Shown piece after piece: positions 58,053 through 64,000 of a stretch of DNA of 64,000 nucleotides. The DNA lies in assembly GCA_022496805.1 (NCBI GenBank), contig CM040088.1, forward strand, positions 10,819,001-10,883,000. The letters run 5' to 3'. The position numbers and the translations under genes were made by a program. The stretch is from Pohlia nutans (taxonomy: Eukaryota > Streptophyta > Bryopsida > Bryales > Mniaceae). Positions within the stretch are counted from its first letter, which is position 1; each line of letters starts with the position of its first letter. Under the pieces are notes generated by a model. That model did no database searches. It had not been told where the DNA came from and worked only from the letters and a program-made list of their open reading frames with translations.

Positions 58053-58468
58053 TGAGAGGAGATTCAACAGTTAAATCTTGCCGTTCTTATTACGCCGGAA
58101 ATTGAAAGCAAAAGAAGGGAATGGTTCACACTCACAGTGGAAGATGCTCCGTGCCGCTCTAAAGAAACGGAGTCTTGACCACCACGTCCATCACCTACCG
58201 AAACGGCGCCTCGACCACCACGTCCCACCGACAATCCACGAATTCTTCCTGCCATTACTAATCAATGCAAAACTCTTTACTCCAGAATTGATGGCGAGAA
58301 GGCCCGCTCAAAAATGAAAGGAAACGCTGACGTGAAGAGCCCTGAAGCAAGAAGCCAGTGGCCGTGAGCTACGGGCTCCAAGAAACGTTGCCGCTGGGTC
58401 GGCCACCCTGGCCAGGGCCCTTCACAAGTGCTTACGGGCCCTGAAAAGCCACTGCGGTGGAGGTGCTC

Positions 58469-60235
58469 TGAGGACTTGACCAACAGAGACCAAGTTATGA
58501 AGATGATACAAAATAATTTAAATTAAGCTTGGAGTAGTGCATTCAGTTTCATTGCATTAAAGTTTGTGTGAATTGTGGACTCAATAATGGACAGTAGAAT
58601 CTGTGATTATGAAGCTGGGCTCGAGGTTATGTGGTGGTGTTGTTATTAATGACGGCTTCATAGTTGGCAAATTATGGCAATCAACTAGCCTTCAGGGTGA
58701 GCCGCCCAGCTACTAGAGCCTAGTCTGCAACTCTGCATCATAAGATCCAAAATGTCCTATACCGCTCATTACTCCTGTTCCACACGAGAACATAACTGAG
58801 ATACATATCCAATGAATGCCAAAACTGTGAATTTTAAAAGTCACAATGGTTGGCTGCTATCCCGTTGGATTTTCGAAACCTTCAAGCATAGTCTGATAGT
58901 CACTTTACCGGATAAGGTGGAAACACCCAATTTCGTCCCTGCACCGGTCTTGCTATGTAGACTTGCTTTGAAACCATCCTATAAAGTGCTTTTAAACCAA
59001 CCCCAAACTCAAATTATGACATTAATTGAATTTGGATTTTATAGAGATTAGTTTTCTTGACAAGTCTATGGTTTATGTGATCTAGTCAACTTCCACTTTG
59101 AGAATTAATAGCAATTTCAAAGCCTAATATCCAAAGATTATACATATTTCTCTTGTGAAATCATCATTTTTAATTGCTAATATTACTTTGAAATAGGTAT
59201 CCTCAACCTTACTGAATTGCTTAAAAGTACAATTTTAGGTGTTTCTACCTTATTACCTTTAACTATCGTGAATGCAGAAAGGATCGCTCTATACATAATT
59301 CATTTGTGTCAACCTAGCACTTAAAATTTCACAACCTACTCGAACACGGTGAGCTTCTCAGAGGTGGCACAACTTGGTTAGCTAATCACGTATGGGTTGT
59401 TATTTTTCATAACTTTGAGTCTTCTTCTTTGAGTATTACTTCACTCCATACAAGTGTTGTAGGACTAGCTTTCTTTCTATACCGGTATTAGTTCAAAAAG
59501 TGCTAATTCTTAGTTGTAGGATATGTTTCATAACCGGCTCGGGACTCCTGTTATGTAGTCCCTTCTGGAATTAAAAAATTAGAATTTCTTCACGAAATTA
59601 TTACTCATACTCTTACTGTATTCGTTTTCAATTCTAGGTTTATTTACGTGGTCAGTTTTGCTTTCTGGTTTTATCTAAGTAAGGATCACTGAAACCACTG
59701 GTAGCAAGTTGTGATAAGGTTTGAACACTTGGTGCAACTAATTAATAAAAAAGAAAGTAAAAAGGACATTCAAGTCATGACGGAGGATTGAGGGAGCGGG
59801 AAGGGCAAAATCCGGAGAATCCAAGACGGAGAGCCGTCAGCCACGTGGAAAATTGAGTTTCCATGAATAGGCCGACCGTGCAGAAGCCACACTCTGGCAG
59901 CCAGCCTGCAAAGGAGGGAGACCGACATTTGCGGCCATGCCCCGGCTCACTGACTCCTCACCTTTGCTTTACGTTGGTTAACTTATTTCACCGTGTCATT
60001 ATTATTATTATCATTTGTTCCGCACTGCCGCTGAATTCCCCGGCTCCTTCCGCCCCGGATTACATTCCCCAAGGTTACAGTAAAGTCACTCAGTCACTTG
60101 CATGCCGTGGTTCTTTCCTTCTTTCCCAAAACAGAAAATTAAAAGATACAATCGGTGGAACCAGGATCAGTGGCCTCACTTTCAACGGACAGCCTCTGCA
60201 CTGTCTGCAGTGGCCAACTCCCCCTGCCTGCATTC
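58469..60235. other. Intergenic DNA downstream of Harbinger
   Basis: No gene seen. A perfect G-box CCACGTGG lies at 59841-59848 in a locally GC-richer block (59770-60235) that could be promoter or leader sequence of something unrecognised; this is weak. Confidence 0.4.
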
Positions 60236-60315
60236 GAGCATCTCCACCAGCAACTCTGAATTGCACTCTGAACGTCATCCAAAAATTAAGACTTCTTGGT
60301 TCGGAATGACTTTAA

Positions 60316-61113
60316 CCCTTTAGTGCTCACATTGTGGTCTCTGTTGTGTCGAAAACATGAATAACGGAAAATCAGTGAAGAATTGGATTTTGAATTGTGA
60401 AGTTCAGATGATGAGTGGTATAATATACATCTTCTAGAAAAAAAATAAAAAATCAATTTGGAGTTGTGCAACTATCTAAATACCTATGAACAAAATGCGA
60501 AAATACTGTAAATACTTGAAAATACAGTAAATACGTACAAATACAACACATGTACTATGCAGTATTTCTTCTGTTTGGAAGTTTGTTGTTTTATTTTATT
60601 TTTTTGAATTGTGTTCTCTTGTTCATGTTCCATTAGTGTATGTATTCCGATCTTGATCCATGTACCAACTCCTTTGATATTTTAACATATAAATTTTTGT
60701 CCTAAATCATACATGGATAAGTCACTCTCACTTATAAAATTCACAATAATTATGTGTGAGTCCATTCTTAACATGAAAGATTGCAACGGAGAGGTGTTGA
60801 CATAGGTCATTGCTGAACATCTTTACTTTCATTTTAGAAAATTTTACCCAAATTCTATTTAACTTTGAAGTCACACACCCTCCAAAATCTCATTTTTGAG
60901 TGTACATTATACGGTTCAAAGACATACTATGATCTTCTAAACCCACCATTGGATGATTCTCTAATTTTGGCAAAATGTTTGCACTCCAGTTGAGAATACA
61001 AGTGTACGGTTACTTTTTAATTTAATCCATTCTATTTCTGGCAGTATCAATCATAGTGGAAAAACCCAGTGAAAACCAGTGAACCCTGCTACAGTACCAA
61101 AAGCGTTAAAGGG
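60316..61113. mobile_element. TTAA-flanked element, subfamily F, 798 bp
   Basis: TTAA|CCCTTTAGTGCTC at the left, AAAGCGTTAAAGGG|TTAA at the right. Inverted relative of 21863-22580. Confidence 0.86.
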
Positions 61114-61117
61114 TTAA

Positions 61118-61433
61118 GAGCATCTCCATTAGCACTCTGGATTGCAGTGTGAAGGTCATCCAAAAATTCAGACCTCACCATGTAGTTCCCCCACCAACAT
61201 CACTGAATTAGACTCTTGAAAATAGTAAGTGAGCCACTCACAAGTCACCACGCATGGATTGTGCAATTATAATCTGCAATTAAGAAGAGGAGACACACTA
61301 GCATGAGTGATTTTGAGGGCCCTGAATTTTAGTGAATTATCCAGTGTCACGGGCCAAATAAAATTTTCACCAACCTAATCTCATCCACTTTTCCATAGCC
61401 AGAGCGATATCCAGAGTGCTAGTGGAGATGCTC
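61118..61433. mobile_element. Tourist-type MITE, 316 bp, TSD TAA
   Basis: GAGCATCTCCATTAGCACTC and the inverse of GAGCATCTCCACTAGCACTC, flanked by direct TAA (61115-61117, 61434-61436), the standard PIF/Harbinger target. The terminal GAGCAYCTCCA is shared with the Harbinger element at 50532. Confidence 0.92.
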
Positions 61434-61436
61434 TAA

Positions 61437-62003
61437 CCCCTATCCAGAAAGTGGATGATGTACATAATCAAACACAGTTTTTTCATCTGTTATTGACTTT
61501 TTGCCATGCGGATTTTTTATTATATATTTTATGGGAAGTTAGCTTCATGCATGTGTCATTCGATTAGAAAGAGGATAATTTGTGAAATTGTTATGCCTCA
61601 TTTCATGTTGTAGTGATTCACCCCAAAATTTCGAAGGTTTCAGTCAGTAAAAGTGCTATTACAAAAGTCAACTCATAAAGTTAAGCAACCAAAAAATGAA
61701 ATCTTCAAAAATCACTACACTTAGAGTATTACATTTCAACCACTGATCACGACATATTCCATTCACTGATTGTCCATATCTTATTCGTAATCAAATCACA
61801 AAAGAATTTTCGATTTCAAGTTTCAAATTTTATACAAAATATTGGTGATAGCAATCACAGATCTAATTGTATAGATAGAATCTAAAATTCATAATGTACA
61901 ACTTTTATTCATACGTCAAGTTCAAAATATCCCTCTAAGTTGCATTTTATGATGCATCTTTGCAAAACTGCCGAACTTGGAGAGGGGTAAGGACGTTTAG
62001 CAG
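61437..62003. mobile_element. TTAA-flanked element, subfamily D, 567 bp
   Basis: TAA|CCCCTATCCAG at the left, GGACGTTTAGCAG|TTAA at the right. The interior matches 32351-32918. Confidence 0.84.
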
Positions 62004-62007
62004 TTAA

Positions 62008-62185
62008 ACTACCACATGATGGAGAGGGGTACCCAAGGGGTTGGCGGTTTGATTCTGGCCGTAGAATCACCACTCTACATGATGGAAAACTCCTTAACGA
62101 TGGGTTGCCAAAAGCAACTCGTCAACTTTGCTGCAGGTTGCAAAACAACTCTTGTGCCTCAAAAAAATTAAAAAAAATTAAAAAT
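62008..62185 (+). repeat. Possible SINE with B box and A-rich tail
   Basis: GGCGGTTTGATTCTGGCC is B-box-like, about 45 bases from the start, and the repeat ends in AAAAAAATTAAAAAAAATTA. Only one copy is seen in the window. Confidence 0.45.
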
Positions 62186-62547
62186 GAACTTCACTGTGTA
62201 GTTCCCCACCAACATCACTCAATTAGACTTTGAAAATAGTAAGTATGCCACTCAGATAGAAGCCCCAATTTGTATTTTTTTTGAAGCCCCATAACTCATA
62301 AGTTCATCGCAAATGGAGAATTTTAGGTTTCTTGAGTGATGATTGTTGAAGGTACTTACATGATGCTAACGGAAGAGTCTACGGTTGTGGAGCATTCACT
62401 GCATATTGACATTGATTTTTGTTCCCTCTACACGAGTATAATAGAGTTATCCGTAAAGTCGAAGCCAAGTAGTTTGTCTCTTGACCAGAGTTTTTGCTAT
62501 GTAAATAATTTTCACTGTCCATCTGTGACATGAAGTGCCAGCTTGGT

Positions 62548-62680
62548 TGGTGTGGGTGAGCATATGTTTGTTTGGAGGTACAAGGAGATTCTCCCTTGGG
62601 AACTCGTGTGAGGTATAGGGAAACTTCTTTAGCATTGGGGAGGTTCAAGGTTCAAATCTCTCTGACAATGCAGAGGGGTG
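62548..62680 (+). repeat. SINE-like repeat, short copy
   Basis: TTTAGCATTGGGGAGGTTCA and GGTTCAAATCTCTCTGAC match 36438-36575. GGTTCAAATC is a good B box. Confidence 0.55.
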
Positions 62681-64000
62681 TTTTCACGGTAGGGCGTCCA
62701 AAATGTGTAGTGTGACATTGCATAACAAACGAAATGTGGCGGTAAATATTTTCTATTGGTCATTGAAATTAGCTTTTTGGCAGATTGTTAAGCACAGTGA
62801 AAAGGTATTCTAGGATTCTATGTATATTAATAATTTAAAAATAATATAAACTAGTATTTGGACCAAAATGTAATACATTGCATTCGGTGACGTTGTAGTA
62901 TAAATACTTTATTGCCTTATTTGATACGTTTCATTGAAGATATAGCGATGGAAATAAATTTTCTCAATTCCTATAACATAAAGGTATCGCATTCAAAAAA
63001 GATTCCAAAATATTCTATGAGCAAGGTGGATATTAGAGCTTTATGGCGACAAGTTTTGTTCCTTCACATCAAACGCCCCTTAAAATGGCAAATTCCCAGA
63101 AAATTTCTTGCGAGCTTGGTTGGCTAATCAAAACAGAGCTTGTGGTGTGGCTGGAATATGCATTCGATGTGGTTTGCAAGTGGATTAAATGACACCAACA
63201 AAAATATTTCCAAAGATTCTAAAATACAAAATGTTTTGGAAAGATTCCAAAAGATTCTAGAAGACTCCATTTTTACTATATTAAAATGTTTTTGGTATTT
63301 TCCCTATTTATTATATTTCGTCATTAATGCAAATGCTTTACAAGATTAAATTTTTTTTTGTTGAAAACTATGACACCCTAGGATGAAAACATCTAGAGCG
63401 TTGATATTGGTCAAAATTAAAAGAGCTAAAACTCGTTTTTACCGCTTTTCAAGCTAAAATCCAATTCTGCCTTGTCTTTCCTCTTGTGGAATTTTTTTGC
63501 TCAACTTTACAGACAACTCTAGTATCTCTTTCGAGGACTTCAATCAAATTGCCATATTTTTTGGTGTATATTTATATAAGGAGAAGCTTAAATCCTATGT
63601 AGCATCTTTGGATTCGGTGACGTGGCATGTGGTGCCGTCAGATTCTCGCGTTGCTTTTACCTCGCCCGCAGTAATTACCAATCGAAACCCATCTCGAGGG
63701 TAACACTGACTAGTGTTACACGAGATCCTAGAATTCCGGATCTCAACGACGATATCACATCCACTCTACAAAGCAATCATCCATGCCCATGGGCCTATGC
63801 ACTTTCGGATGTGCCCATGGCCCCATGCACCATCATGCGCCATGCAATCTAATCTCACCATCGCCATTGAACCTTTTTGTCAGTTGTAAAATGCGCTCTC
63901 CCTAACTGTTTTCATTTTTAGGGTTTTCCATGCAATTTTGTGTGCGCCTCAACAGTTTCAGGATTGTGTACTTTGCAGCTTCAACTATTGCTTATGTTAG
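62681..64000. other. Right edge, no gene supported
   Basis: Contains the empty counterpart (63420-63520) of the repeat that carries the 173-base insertion at 36627. From about 63600 the base composition becomes more balanced, which could mean the approach to a gene beyond the window; no exon can be called. Confidence 0.4.

Larger units (their letters stand above)
50532..58468 (+). mobile_element. PIF/Harbinger transposon, 7937 bp, nearly complete but probably inactive
   Basis: Ends are GAGCACCTCCAC and its exact inverse, flanked by direct TGA (50529-50531, 58469-58471). Both subterminal regions are GC-rich with repeated GGGCCC-type blocks. The element encodes transposase (51763-53061, +) and a Myb/SANT-like ORF1 (54269-55639, -), the two-gene set of Harbinger elements. 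The remaining space holds MITEs and several tandem repeats. TGA is a variant of the usual TWA target. The 12-base ends and target are my assignment from sequence; the coding content is certain. Confidence 0.8.
60236..62255. mobile_element. Tourist-type MITE copy split by a 1.9-kb nest
   Basis: The left part 60236-60311 (GAGCATCTCCACCAGCAACT, GTCATCCAAAAATTAAGAC) and the right part from about 62190 (GTGTAGTTCCCCACCAACAT, GAAAATAGTAAG) match successive segments of the intact MITE at 61118-61433. The far end of this outer copy is not recognisable. Confidence 0.72.

Noticed and set aside
59863..60309. Open frame of 148 codons near the G-box
   Set aside because: No recognisable domain, it runs into a MITE and a TTAA element, and it is overlapped by equally long frames on the other strand.
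63497..63852. Possible first exon at the right edge
   Set aside because: Two short overlapping frames with no recognisable domain or splice context; not callable within the window.

Overview
The window reads as nuclear DNA of a land plant. The evidence is spliced genes with GT-AG introns, a plant SPT6-like elongation factor, two VQ-motif proteins of the MKS1 type (a plant family), and AT-rich intergenic DNA packed with plant-style DNA transposons and MITEs. I cannot name the species or decide between a bryophyte, a lycophyte and a seed plant.

Layout. Positions 1-6172 (+) hold the 3' part of an SPT6-like gene, eight exons, all in phase. After the normal HhH, S1 and tandem-SH2 core it has eight CCHC zinc knuckles, about twenty WG/GW motifs and an RGG tail. 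Positions 7707-10308 (-) hold a three-exon VQ gene convergent to SPT6. A TE-rich stretch of about 37 kb follows (10.3-47.4 kb). It contains many elements bounded by TTAA and CCC...GGG termini (piggyBac-like signature), CACTAGTAG foldback MITEs with 3-bp duplications, Tourist-like MITEs, a 5'-truncated LINE and its short relatives with clean target-site duplications, SINE-like repeats and tandem repeats. Positions 47469-48724 (+) hold the second VQ gene, an inverted paralogue of the first, with a MITE in its intron. Positions 50532-58468 are one nearly complete PIF/Harbinger transposon of 7.9 kb with both ends. Its transposase (+) is full length but has Asn in place of the first catalytic Asp, and its Myb/SANT-like ORF1 (-) has a single in-frame stop. 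From 60.2 to 62.3 kb there is a nest of elements inside elements. The last 1.7 kb shows no gene I can support.

How it fits together. SPT6 is a housekeeping chromatin and elongation factor; its GW-rich tail suggests Argonaute contact, as in other plant GW proteins (inference). The VQ pair are probable WRKY/MAP-kinase partners. The Harbinger copy is probably dead, but the 61.1-kb MITE shares its terminal GAGCAYCTCCA, so MITEs here could be mobilised by intact relatives elsewhere. The TTAA elements encode no protein in this window and would need a transposase in trans.
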